Source: an uncultured Clostridia bacterium (GTDB lineage: Bacteria; Bacillota; Clostridia; Oscillospirales; Acutalibacteraceae). Taken from it: a stretch of 62,471 nt of DNA. Within the stretch, counting starts at the first letter, position 1. Each line of letters opens with the position of its first letter. The position numbers and the translations under genes were made by a program. This document shows, piece after piece, positions 33,479 to 40,072 of the stretch. The notes under the pieces are model-generated. The model did not search any database. It was given only the letters and a program-made list of their open reading frames with translations, and was not told the DNA's origin. The stretch spans positions 1 through 62,471 of the forward strand of contig CAMHAV010000003.1 in NCBI GenBank assembly GCA_946182865.1, written 5' to 3'.

Positions 33479-33808
33479 ATGAAATCCAGAAGAGACTATT
33501 ATTCCTCGCGCAAAGCACTGATGTTGGGCGCCTTTGTTCTGTATGCGGTTGCGTTTTTCCTGCTGGAGCTTTGCTTCGTTGTCAATGACGGCTACGCGAC
33601 CATCGTCTGTATTCTGTCGATATTTTTGATGTTCGGGATCATATGCAGTATTCTGGCACACCGCAATAAGGAATATCTGTTCTGTCCCCAGTGCGGTTCC
33701 AAGAGAATCGTCAAAAATACGCTGTTCGGCATTCCCGCGGAGATCACCTGCGACTGTCCCGACTGCGGCGCGAAAATCGACCTTGACAAGCCTGTGAATA
33801 AGGACTGA
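33479..33808 (+). CDS. Two-helix membrane protein with C-terminal zinc ribbon
   Basis: A 109-residue protein: two transmembrane helices (about 13-33 and 40-61), then a zinc ribbon with paired cysteines FCPQCGSKRIV (69-72) and CDCPDCGAKI (about 91-96). Starts 7 bp after the preceding small membrane protein, so they are probably co-translated. Function unknown. Confidence 0.72.
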   Translation: MKSRRDYYSSRKALMLGAFVLYAVAFFLLELCFVVNDGYATIVCILSIFLMFGIICSILAHRNKEYLFCPQCGSKRIVKNTLFGIPAEITCDCPDCGAKIDLDKPVNKD

Positions 33809-33813
33809 AAGAA

Positions 33814-34473
33814 ATGCTTGATGTGAAAAAGCTGCGGGAGCGGCTGGAAACACTCTATGACGTTTATGCCAATATTGCCGGAGAAGATCAGGTTTCCCTG
33901 GTCATTCGTCCGCCTGCTGCCGAGCAGGAGGTGGCCAGGGTGGAACGGAAAATCGGTTTGCCCCTGCCTCATGCGCTGAGGGATTTTTTGCTGCATTTCT
34001 CGGGCGATTGTGAATTTGAGGCGCGATTGCCGGAGGATTTTGAATTACCCGGGGAATTGGGTGCGATTTTCGCGGCGGAGCTGGTGCTTTCCCCCGAAGC
34101 GGTTTATTATGCGGAAAACGTGCGCAGAGAATGGATCAAAGGCTGTTTCCCCGATGAAAATGATGCGTACGACCGTGTCTGGCACCACAAGCTGGGCTTC
34201 ATGCAGGCAGGCAACGGGGATGTGATTGCGCTGGATATCGGCGCGGACGCGGAAAATCCGCCTGTGGTCTATCTCAGCCACGATGAAGGCGAAGGACACG
34301 GCTGTATCCTCGGCAGAACCTTTGAGGAATATATGGAAAATCTGATTTTGGTGGGTGCGTGCGGCTGTGAGGATTGGCAACTGCTGCCATTCTGCCCCGA
34401 CGCGGCCTCAGGTATTGATCCGAATTGCGAGAATGCCGTCAAATACCGCGAACGGATCGGATTACATTGGTGA
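33814..34473 (+). CDS. SMI1/KNR4 family protein (immunity-like)
   Basis: A 219-residue acidic protein with the SMI1/KNR4 superfamily pattern: VIRPPAAEQEVARVERKIGLPLPHALRDFLLHFSGDCEF (about 29-67), then IALDIGADAENPPVVYLSHDEGEGHGCILGRTFEEYMENLILVGACG. In bacteria this superfamily is the commonest immunity protein of polymorphic toxin systems, binding and neutralising diverse toxins. No toxin gene is nearby, so it would be an orphan immunity gene. Starts 6 bp after the preceding gene. Confidence 0.85.
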   Translation: MLDVKKLRERLETLYDVYANIAGEDQVSLVIRPPAAEQEVARVERKIGLPLPHALRDFLLHFSGDCEFEARLPEDFELPGELGAIFAAELVLSPEAVYYAENVRREWIKGCFPDENDAYDRVWHHKLGFMQAGNGDVIALDIGADAENPPVVYLSHDEGEGHGCILGRTFEEYMENLILVGACGCEDWQLLPFCPDAASGIDPNCENAVKYRERIGLHW

Positions 34474-34504
34474 AGAAACAAACGGCGAAAGGAATGTACG
34501 TTTC

Positions 34505-34975
34505 ATGAGAAGAAAAGACCGCGAAGTGAAAGACCCCGAAACCGTCAAGGCGCTGATGAACCGATGTCATTGCTGCCGTCTCGGTTTCAATGATAACGGC
34601 GAGGTCTATATTGTCCCGCTCAATTTCGGTTGGGAAGAAACCGCGTCGGGTTTTGTCTTTTACTTCCACAGTGCCAAGGAAGGCAGAAAGATCGACCTGA
34701 TCGCCCACGCGCCGCAGGTTGGTTTTGAGATGGACGCGGATTATCAATTGAAAACCGCCGATATGGCTTGTGCGCACACCGCCAGCTTTGGCAGTATTAT
34801 CGGAAACGGCACGGTCAGCATGGTGGATGATGAAAACGAGAAAAAACACGGTCTTTCCTTGATGATGTGCCATGCCACAGGCCGCGCCGACTGGGATTTT
34901 TCCGGGAAGATGCTGGATGCGGTCGCGGTGTTTCGTCTGGATGTCTCCTCGCTGAGCTGCAAGGTGCATGAGTAA
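34505..34975 (+). CDS. Pyridoxamine 5'-phosphate oxidase-like (NimA-type) protein
   Basis: A 156-residue flavin-binding split-barrel protein of the kind annotated as pyridoxamine 5'-phosphate oxidase family or nitroimidazole-resistance (NimA-like). Typical features are MRRKDREVKDPETVKALMNRCHCCRLGFNDNGEVYIVPLNFGW at the start, FYFHSAKEGRKIDLI in the middle, and a conserved SFGSIIGNGTVSMVDDENEKKHGL. The ATG at 34505 follows AAAGGA; the frame is open upstream over the SMI1 gene but that part is a shadow. Ends 23 bp before argJ. Confidence 0.88.
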   Translation: MRRKDREVKDPETVKALMNRCHCCRLGFNDNGEVYIVPLNFGWEETASGFVFYFHSAKEGRKIDLIAHAPQVGFEMDADYQLKTADMACAHTASFGSIIGNGTVSMVDDENEKKHGLSLMMCHATGRADWDFSGKMLDAVAVFRLDVSSLSCKVHE

Positions 34976-34998
34976 ATATGGATTTGGTGATGTGATCT

Positions 34999-36273
34999 AT
35001 GTCTAAATTTCAGCTTTCACTCCGTCATTCCCGCGTCATTCCCGGCGGCATCACGGCTCCTCTGGGATTTCAGGCGGCGGGTATCCACAGCGGTATGCGC
35101 CGCAACAAAACCAAGCGCGACCTTGCCATGCTTCGCTGCGATGTGCGCTGCGCGGCAGCGGGCGCTTATACGCAGAATCTTGTCAAGGGCGCGTCCATCG
35201 CCGTTACCCGCCGCCATCTGGCGGACGGCTATGCCCAGGGGCTGATCTGCAACAGCGGCAACGCCAACACCTGCAACGCCGACGGCGAACAGAAGGCGGA
35301 GGAAATGTGCCGCATTGCCGCTGAGGCCATGCACATCGCGCCGGAAGACGTCATTGTCGCTTCCACCGGCGTGATCGGACAGGTTCTCAATCTCGACCCC
35401 ATCCGAAAGGCAGCTCCCGTGCTGGCGGCACAGCTTCGCTATGACGGCGGCTCCGACGCGGCCGACGCGATTCTCACCACCGACCGCTATCGCAAGGAAA
35501 TTGCCTTCGAGTGTGATCTCTGCGGCGCCAAGGTGCGCTTTGGCGCGATGGCAAAAGGCTCCGGCATGGTGCATCCTAATATGGCGACCATCCTGTGCTT
35601 CATCACCACCGACGTGGCGATTTCGCCGGAACTGCTGCGCAAGGCGCTGGCAAAGGTGGTTCCCGAAACCTTCAACATGGTATCGGTGGACGGCGATACC
35701 TCCACCAACGACACGGCGGCGGTCATGGCTTCGGGATTGGCGGGCAACCCCCTCATTGACAGCGAGGGTGCGGCATTTGACCGCTTTACCGAGGCGTTAA
35801 AAGCCATCTGCGTGACGGTCTGCCGGGAACTTGCCCGCGACGGCGAAGGCTCCACCCGCTTGCTGACGTGCAGCGTTCACGGCGCGGCGGATGACGAAAC
35901 CGCCCGCGTCATGGCGAAATCGGTGATCTGTTCGAGTCTGGTCAAGGCGGCGATGTTCGGCTCGGACGCGAACTGGGGACGCGTACTGTGCGCCATCGGC
36001 TATTCCGGCGCGAAGTGCGATATGGCACAGGTAGAGGTGGCGTTTGTCTCGGAACGGGGGAGGATTATCGTCTGCCGGAACGGCGCGGGCGTGCCGTTTG
36101 ACGAAGCGCGCGCCAAGGAAATTCTGCTCGCGGACGAGATTATGATTGACGTCACCTGCGGCAGCGGCGACGGCCGCGCCAAGGCTTACGGCTGTGATCT
36201 GACCTATGATTATGTCAGAATCAGCGGCGATTACCGCGCGGAACAATTGAAGGATATTTTAGGAAACCGCTGA
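34999..36273 (+). CDS. argJ: Bifunctional ornithine acetyltransferase / N-acetylglutamate synthase
   Basis: A 424-residue enzyme that moves acetyl from N-acetylornithine to glutamate and in bifunctional forms also uses acetyl-CoA, closing the acetyl cycle. The self-cleavage site is clear in KGSGMVHPNMATI, with cleavage expected before Thr197, giving alpha and beta chains. Starts PGGITAPLGFQAAGIHSGMRR, as in the family. Having argJ explains the lack of argA and argE in this locus. Confidence 0.96.
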   Translation: MSKFQLSLRHSRVIPGGITAPLGFQAAGIHSGMRRNKTKRDLAMLRCDVRCAAAGAYTQNLVKGASIAVTRRHLADGYAQGLICNSGNANTCNADGEQKAEEMCRIAAEAMHIAPEDVIVASTGVIGQVLNLDPIRKAAPVLAAQLRYDGGSDAADAILTTDRYRKEIAFECDLCGAKVRFGAMAKGSGMVHPNMATILCFITTDVAISPELLRKALAKVVPETFNMVSVDGDTSTNDTAAVMASGLAGNPLIDSEGAAFDRFTEALKAICVTVCRELARDGEGSTRLLTCSVHGAADDETARVMAKSVICSSLVKAAMFGSDANWGRVLCAIGYSGAKCDMAQVEVAFVSERGRIIVCRNGAGVPFDEARAKEILLADEIMIDVTCGSGDGRAKAYGCDLTYDYVRISGDYRAEQLKDILGNR

Positions 36274-36313
36274 TAAACGGCAGGAAACAGAGAGGGCGGT
36301 GTATTATGACATT

Positions 36314-36871
36314 ATGACAAATCTCGGTATTGACGATATAGGCTTTGAGAACCGGCGCTTCTGGCGATGCTTCTTCCGGGCGGAGTGGGGCAGCGCGTAT
36401 GACGAAGAAACGGATGTGTCGGCGGCGGAACTCATGGACGAACAATGCCCCCTGTCGGAGGACGAACTCAACTGGTGGTACGCGTTCATCGGATACAGCA
36501 AGGATATTTTTACCTCTTCCGACGGATATGTGCCGAATCCCTCCACATTCCAAGCGGAGCTGGAAGGCGGAAGGATTTTCAGAATCGAATTTTACCCGGG
36601 CGATACCGCCTATTACATAGACGGACAGGAAATCGGCTGCACGGGGCCGCATGACCGCAAGATAAGCCCCATTCCCTATCATGAGGCGGAGAAATGGCTG
36701 GGTCGGGAACAGGGGGAGCCGTTGTTTTTCCTGCTGTTGCCCATGGCGCGGCTGGCGGATCATGACGGGGACGCGGCAGCGGAAACAACCATTGCCTCGC
36801 TGCTGACAAAAATCTTTGACCCGGATATCTGCGCGGACCTCGCGAAATGCATGACAGGCAGTTTGAAATAA
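36314..36871 (+). CDS. Unrecognised acidic protein, possibly immunity-type
   Basis: A 185-residue acidic protein rich in Trp, Tyr and Phe, with NRRFWRCFFRAEWGSAYDEE (13-32), EDELNWWYAFIGYSKDIF (about 53-70) and a LFFLLLPMARL stretch. Small, acidic, aromatic-rich single-domain proteins of this kind are typical of immunity proteins, and it sits among other immunity-like genes, but I cannot name the family. The ATG at 36314 is preferred over an in-frame GTG at 36299 because GGGCGGTG is at a better distance. Confidence 0.65.
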   Translation: MTNLGIDDIGFENRRFWRCFFRAEWGSAYDEETDVSAAELMDEQCPLSEDELNWWYAFIGYSKDIFTSSDGYVPNPSTFQAELEGGRIFRIEFYPGDTAYYIDGQEIGCTGPHDRKISPIPYHEAEKWLGREQGEPLFFLLLPMARLADHDGDAAAETTIASLLTKIFDPDICADLAKCMTGSLK

Positions 36872-36898
36872 AAAGAGCAGATTTGGGAGATGCAATCT

Positions 36899-37285
36899 AT
36901 GACGAATCAGGGAAATCGGGGAAAAGTATTGCTTTTTAACGTGAATGAAATCAAGGCGGCGCTCATCGCTTCGGTGTGCGGAGGAATGGGCATTCGCGTG
37001 GTGAAGATCTATAAGGAACAGTACGGCCAGAAGGTGGGCGCGCTGGCGGGTATGCCGATGCTGCCGCTGACGGAGGAACCGTACCGTGGGGAAGCCTTTG
37101 AGCAGGAAATGATGGTCATGTGCTTCCTTGAAAGGAATGTGCTGGACGCGTTTCTCGACGCGTATCACAGCGCGGGCATTCCCGCCATCGACCTGAAAGC
37201 GATGCTCACGCCGTCCAACGCGACATGGAGCGCGGCGCAGCTTTACAAAGAACTGGAAAAAGAACATCAACAATTGCACAGCTAA
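36899..37285 (+). CDS. DUF3783 domain protein
   Basis: A 128-residue protein with the DUF3783 pattern: KVLLFNVNEIKAALIASVCGGMGIRVVKIYKEQYGQKVGALAGM and C-terminal FLDAYHSAGIPAIDLKAMLTPSNATWSAAQLYKELEKEH. The function of the family is unknown, and in Clostridia it is often found next to biosynthetic genes. GGGAG precedes the ATG at 36899. argB starts 31 bp downstream. Confidence 0.82.
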   Translation: MTNQGNRGKVLLFNVNEIKAALIASVCGGMGIRVVKIYKEQYGQKVGALAGMPMLPLTEEPYRGEAFEQEMMVMCFLERNVLDAFLDAYHSAGIPAIDLKAMLTPSNATWSAAQLYKELEKEHQQLHS

Positions 37286-37316
37286 ATTATTATACAAAAG
37301 GAAGGCATCAGAACAA

Positions 37317-38201
37317 ATGGAACATCAGGAAACCAAAGAAAAAATCAGCATCTCCACCGAAGACCGGGCAAACGTGCTGATTCAGGCACTGCCCTATATC
37401 CAGAAATGGGCGGGCAAGACCATCGTTGTCAAATACGGCGGCAACGCCATGCTCAACGAGGAACTGAAAGAGGCGGTTATGAGCGACATTGTGCTGCTGC
37501 AACTGGTGGGCATTCATGTCGTGCTGGTGCATGGCGGCGGCCCCGAAATCAACGCCATGCTTGACAAGATCGGCAAGGAAAGCCAGTTCATCAACGGTAT
37601 GCGCTACACGGATGAGGAAACAATGGACATCGTGCAGATGGTGCTCGCCGGCAAGGTCAATAAAAGCCTCGTGCAGCATCTCATGCGTCACAGCGGCAAG
37701 GCGCTGGGACTCTGCGGTCTGGACGGACGCATGCTCATGGCGGAAAAGCTTATGAAAAAGGACGATCTCGGCTTTGTGGGCGAGATCGTGGAGGTCAATA
37801 CCGACGTGATACAGGACGCGATCGACAAGGGCTATACCCCGGTCGTCAGCACCATCGCGGGCGGCTACGGCGGCGAGGTCTACAATATCAACGCCGACAC
37901 GGCGGCGGCGGAAATTGCGGCGAAGCTCAGGGCAAGCAAGCTGATTCTCATGACCGACATCTGCGGTCTGCTGGAGGATAAAGACGACGAGAATACCCTC
38001 ATTCCCGTGGTGAATGTCAGTGAGGTGCCGCTGCTCAAAAAGCAGGGCATTATCTCCGGCGGCATGATTCCCAAAATCGACTGCTGTGTGGAAGCCGTGC
38101 GGCAGGGCGTGGGCAGAGCGCATATCATCGACGGCAGAATTCCGCACTCGATTCTCATCGAGATGTTCACCGATCAGGGCATCGGCACGATGTTCTATTG
38201 A
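37317..38201 (+). CDS. argB: Acetylglutamate kinase
   Basis: A 294-residue amino-acid kinase that phosphorylates N-acetylglutamate, the controlled second step of the arginine route. Motifs: VVKYGGNAML (about 38-47), VHGGGPEINAML (about 72-83) and GGMIPKIDCCVEAVRQGVGRAHIIDGR (about 246-272). The extended N-terminal helix present here (first about 25 residues) is typical of arginine-inhibitable hexameric forms. AAGGAAGG precedes the ATG. Confidence 0.96.
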   Translation: MEHQETKEKISISTEDRANVLIQALPYIQKWAGKTIVVKYGGNAMLNEELKEAVMSDIVLLQLVGIHVVLVHGGGPEINAMLDKIGKESQFINGMRYTDEETMDIVQMVLAGKVNKSLVQHLMRHSGKALGLCGLDGRMLMAEKLMKKDDLGFVGEIVEVNTDVIQDAIDKGYTPVVSTIAGGYGGEVYNINADTAAAEIAAKLRASKLILMTDICGLLEDKDDENTLIPVVNVSEVPLLKKQGIISGGMIPKIDCCVEAVRQGVGRAHIIDGRIPHSILIEMFTDQGIGTMFY

Positions 38202-38228
38202 TTTTTCAAAAAAAGGAGAATGCATACG

Positions 38229-39053
38229 ATGATACCAGATATGATGGAAACTGCCGCGCGCATCAAGCAGGAAATACAGCAAAGCACCGTGATTCCCTGT
38301 GCCAATATCAAGCTGTCCGTCGAACCCTGTACCGTCTTTGACAGCAAGGTGGGCGGGCTGCCCTACCTGCCGGACGGCGCCAAAGCGCCGACCGACCCCA
38401 AGGGGAAAAAGCTCTACCTTCTCGCACAGATCAATTGCGAAGATGTCGCTCAGTTGCCGGATTTTCCCCATACCGGCATGCTGCAATTTTTTATCAGCGA
38501 CAACGATCTCTACGGCTGCCCGATGACATTCCCTGCCCCGCAGAAAGAATGGCGCGTTGTCTATTATCCTACCGTTAACCGGGATATGGATGTGTCCTAT
38601 GTGAGCAAAATCTATGCCGGTCAGGAAAAGGGGGAACTGATGCCCTTTGAGGGGGAGTTCCGAATGACGTTCGACCTTTCTTCAGAGGGGATGGCCACCG
38701 TGGATTACCGCTATGAAAGCGCCTTTTTTGACCGTTGGAATAAAGCCTTTCCCGATGACGAAGCGGAGGATTTTTACGATCTGGACGATGATATCCTTGA
38801 GATGATCTTTGATGACAGTGACGAAGTGCCGCATCACAAGATGGGCGGCTATCCCTACTTTACCCAGAACGACCCGCGTTTTTATGAAGGGGGCGAACGC
38901 TACGATACCCTCCTGTTCCAATTGGATTCCGACCGCAAAGACGGTGTGGACGTGCTGTGGGGCGATGTGGGCGTCGGCAATTTCTTCATCAACCGCGAAG
39001 CGCTGAAACGCCTCGATTTCAGCGACGTGCTGTACAACTGGGATTGCGGTTGA
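38229..39053 (+). CDS. DUF1963 (YwqG-like) protein
   Basis: A 274-residue protein of the DUF1963/YwqG family: KVGGLPYLPDGAKAPTDPKGKKLYLLAQINCEDVAQLPDFPHTGMLQFFISDNDLYG (about 40-97) and later KMGGYPYFTQNDPR and LLFQLDSD with GDVGVGNFFINREALKRLDFSDVLYNWDC. The family is counted among immunity-type proteins in polymorphic toxin loci. The ATG at 38229 is chosen because AAAGGAG is too close to the one at 38220. Confidence 0.88.
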   Translation: MIPDMMETAARIKQEIQQSTVIPCANIKLSVEPCTVFDSKVGGLPYLPDGAKAPTDPKGKKLYLLAQINCEDVAQLPDFPHTGMLQFFISDNDLYGCPMTFPAPQKEWRVVYYPTVNRDMDVSYVSKIYAGQEKGELMPFEGEFRMTFDLSSEGMATVDYRYESAFFDRWNKAFPDDEAEDFYDLDDDILEMIFDDSDEVPHHKMGGYPYFTQNDPRFYEGGERYDTLLFQLDSDRKDGVDVLWGDVGVGNFFINREALKRLDFSDVLYNWDCG

Positions 39054-39087
39054 TATTTTTCCGTTTTTTCAATAAAGAACATAAAAG

Positions 39088-39127
39088 CACAGCCTCCGGG
39101 TGAATTTCCGGCGGCTGTGCGAAAAAA
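39088..39127 (-). terminator. Hairpin oriented to stop leftward transcription
   Basis: GCACAGCC-tCCGG and CCGG-cGGCTGTGC form a strong stem. On the minus strand it is followed by TTTTATGTTC, on the plus strand by GAAAAAAG. It therefore looks like a terminator for transcripts coming from the right, for example antisense read-through from the toxin modules, although it may also protect the 3' end of the DUF1963 mRNA. Confidence 0.5.
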
Positions 39128-39128
39128 G

Positions 39129-39157
39129 TTGACAAGCGAAATGGATTATGGTATGAT
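39129..39157 (+). promoter_or_regulatory. Promoter of micro-toxin module 2A
   Basis: TTGACA (39129-39134), 17-bp spacer, TATGAT (39152-39157). It gives a toxin mRNA with a leader of about 175 nt. Confidence 0.8.
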
Positions 39158-39191
39158 TCATTTTGCAAACAGAGTTGTCCGACTCATTACA

Positions 39192-39341
39192 CCTCGCGAT
39201 TTTCGCGAGGTAAAAATAGATGAAAAGGCGGCGCTCCGATTTCCTCAATGCATCCAATCAATTGACGAATCGGAGGCGAAAAAATTCTTTACTTATTTGT
39301 CGTTCCGGTTCTGTCAAAGGAATCGGAGGTGATGCGATATG
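39192..39341 (+). promoter_or_regulatory. Toxin leader 2A: hairpin, anti-SD and duplicated SD
   Basis: The leader contains a hairpin CCTCGCGA/TCGCGAGG (39192-39210) and then CTCCGATT (39234-39241), which can pair with either of two AATCGGAGG copies. One is a decoy at 39268-39276 and the other, at 39321-39329, is the real ribosome-binding site of the toxin. This is a ready-made switch that can hide or expose the start site, as in other type I toxin mRNAs where translation is blocked until the RNA is processed. Confidence 0.7.
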
Positions 39342-39360
39342 GTTACATACCAGGATATGA
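39220..39360 (+). CDS. Arginine-rich upstream ORF overlapping toxin 2A
   Basis: ATG 39220 opens 46 codons, starting MKRRRSDFLNASNQL, basic throughout, and ends at TGA 39358-39360, 22 nt inside the toxin ORF in another frame. GAGGT (39207-39211), in the 3' arm of the leader hairpin, is a plausible ribosome-binding site 8 bp upstream. The copy at 39666-39806 is identical. The related leader at 17.4 kb starts MKINRRRSDF but stops after 11 codons. It may be a translated leader coupling or antagonising toxin synthesis. No direct evidence of translation. Confidence 0.4.
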   Translation: MKRRRSDFLNASNQLTNRRRKNSLLICRSGSVKGIGGDAIWLHTRI

Positions 39361-39440
39361 TGATGTTCACGGCATTGATCGTGGAGATCGTCGGTCTGGT
39401 CGTTATGATCATGGAGTATTCCGACAATAAAAAGAAATAA
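39339..39440 (+). CDS. Holin-like type I toxin, copy A (33 aa)
   Basis: A 33-residue peptide MVTYQDMMMFTALIVEIVGL...EYSDNKKK: one hydrophobic helix (about 6-26) and a charged tail, the shape of the putative holin-like toxin family (Hol_Tox; TxpA/BsrG-like). GGAGGTG is 7 bp upstream. It faces an antisense promoter at 39531-39559. It differs from copy B by one residue (Asn/Ser at position 30). Its expected target is the cell membrane. Confidence 0.88.
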   Translation: MVTYQDMMMFTALIVEIVGLVVMIMEYSDNKKK

Positions 39441-39475
39441 CCGCCCAGCCCCGAAAACTGACGGTTAATTTCTTT
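39439..39475. terminator. Shared terminator of module 2A
   Basis: AACCG (39439-39443) and CGGTT (39462-39466) form the stem; AATTTCTTT follows on the plus strand and ATTTCTTTTTATT on the minus strand, so both toxin mRNA and antisense RNA can end here. Confidence 0.65.
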
Positions 39476-39524
39476 AGTTAAACCTTTTCGGAGTGCCGTC
39501 TATTCAGTCGGACACTCTGCTTGC
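39441..39524 (-). ncRNA. Predicted antisense antitoxin RNA, module 2A
   Basis: Minus-strand promoter TTGACA (39554-39559), 17 bp, TATAAT (39531-39536), start expected near 39524. The RNA would begin GTGCAAGCAGAGTGTCCGAC and run into the 3' end of the toxin mRNA. Its first 40 nt resemble, in the same sense, the first 40 nt of the toxin mRNA itself (GCAAACAGAGTTGTCCGACT). Confidence 0.72.
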
Positions 39525-39576
39525 ACTTTTATTATATCCCATCGGACGAAATTTGTCAATCATTACGCGAAAAAAG

Positions 39577-39605
39577 TTGACAAGCAAAATGGATTATGGT
39601 ATGAT
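39577..39605 (+). promoter_or_regulatory. Promoter of micro-toxin module 2B
   Basis: TTGACA (39577-39582), 17-bp spacer, TATGAT (39600-39605). Same as module 2A except one base in the spacer. Confidence 0.8.
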
Positions 39606-39665
39606 TCATTTTGCAAACAGAGTTGTCCGACTCATTTACCTCGCGATTTCGCGAGGTAAAAATAG

Positions 39666-39806
39666 ATGAAAAGGCGGCGCTCCGATTTCCTCAATGCATC
39701 CAATCAATTGACGAATCGGAGGCGAAAAAATTCTTTACTTATTTGTCGTTCCGGTTCTGTCAAAGGAATCGGAGGTGATGCGATATGGTTACATACCAGG
39801 ATATGA
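39666..39806 (+). CDS. Arginine-rich upstream ORF overlapping toxin 2B
   Basis: Identical 46-codon frame to 39220-39360, beginning MKRRRSDFLNASNQL and ending 22 nt inside toxin 2B. The sequence of this block is unchanged between the two modules, while the hairpin just upstream has two small indels that keep its pairing. Coding status is unproven. Confidence 0.4.
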   Translation: MKRRRSDFLNASNQLTNRRRKNSLLICRSGSVKGIGGDAIWLHTRI

Positions 39807-39886
39807 TGATGTTCACGGCATTGATCGTGGAAATCGTCGGTCTGGTCGTTATGATCATGGAGTATTCCGACAGTAAAAAGAAATAA
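39785..39886 (+). CDS. Holin-like type I toxin, copy B (33 aa)
   Basis: A near-identical tandem copy of the peptide at 39339 (EYSDSKKK in place of EYSDNKKK), with the same leader, decoy SD, GGAGGTG site and facing antisense promoter (39982-40010). The module-to-module period is about 446-448 bp. The terminator loop differs from copy A, whereas the hairpin stems are kept. Confidence 0.87.
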   Translation: MVTYQDMMMFTALIVEIVGLVVMIMEYSDSKKK

Positions 39887-39925
39887 CCGCCTGGCCTCTC
39901 AAACAAAGCGGTTATTTCTTTTTAG
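39884..39925. terminator. Shared terminator of module 2B
   Basis: AACCGC (39885-39890) and GCGGTT (39908-39913) form a perfect 6-bp stem followed by ATTTCTTTTT on the plus strand; on the minus strand ATTTCTTTTTAC follows. Confidence 0.7.
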
Positions 39926-39976
39926 AAAAAAACCTATTTAATGGAGCGCCGTCTATTGTCGGACACTCTGTTTGCA
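39887..39976 (-). ncRNA. Predicted antisense antitoxin RNA, module 2B
   Basis: Minus-strand promoter TTGACA (40005-40010), 17 bp, TATAAT (39982-39987), start near 39975. The promoter overlaps the argD promoter on the other strand (39997-40024), so the two may compete. The RNA would begin ATGCAAACAGAGTGTCCGAC and overlap the toxin mRNA 3' end. Confidence 0.7.
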
Positions 39977-39996
39977 TTTTTATTATACAATACCTC

Positions 39997-40024
39997 TTGC
40001 TATTTGTCAATCTTTTGCTATACT
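39997..40024 (+). promoter_or_regulatory. argD promoter
   Basis: TTGCTA (39997-40002), 16-bp spacer, TATACT (40019-40024). It overlaps face-to-back with the antisense RNA promoter on the minus strand (39982-40010). Confidence 0.55.
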
Positions 40025-40072
40025 GAAATTATACAAATATACGATACAAAAACCATCATAGGAGTGACACCC

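Noticed and set aside
39117..39332. 71-codon frame MRKKLTSEMDYGMIHFANRV across the toxin leader
   Set aside because: It runs through the toxin promoter and hairpin and has no ribosome-binding site; in module 2B the hairpin indels break this frame, unlike the MKRRRSDF frame.
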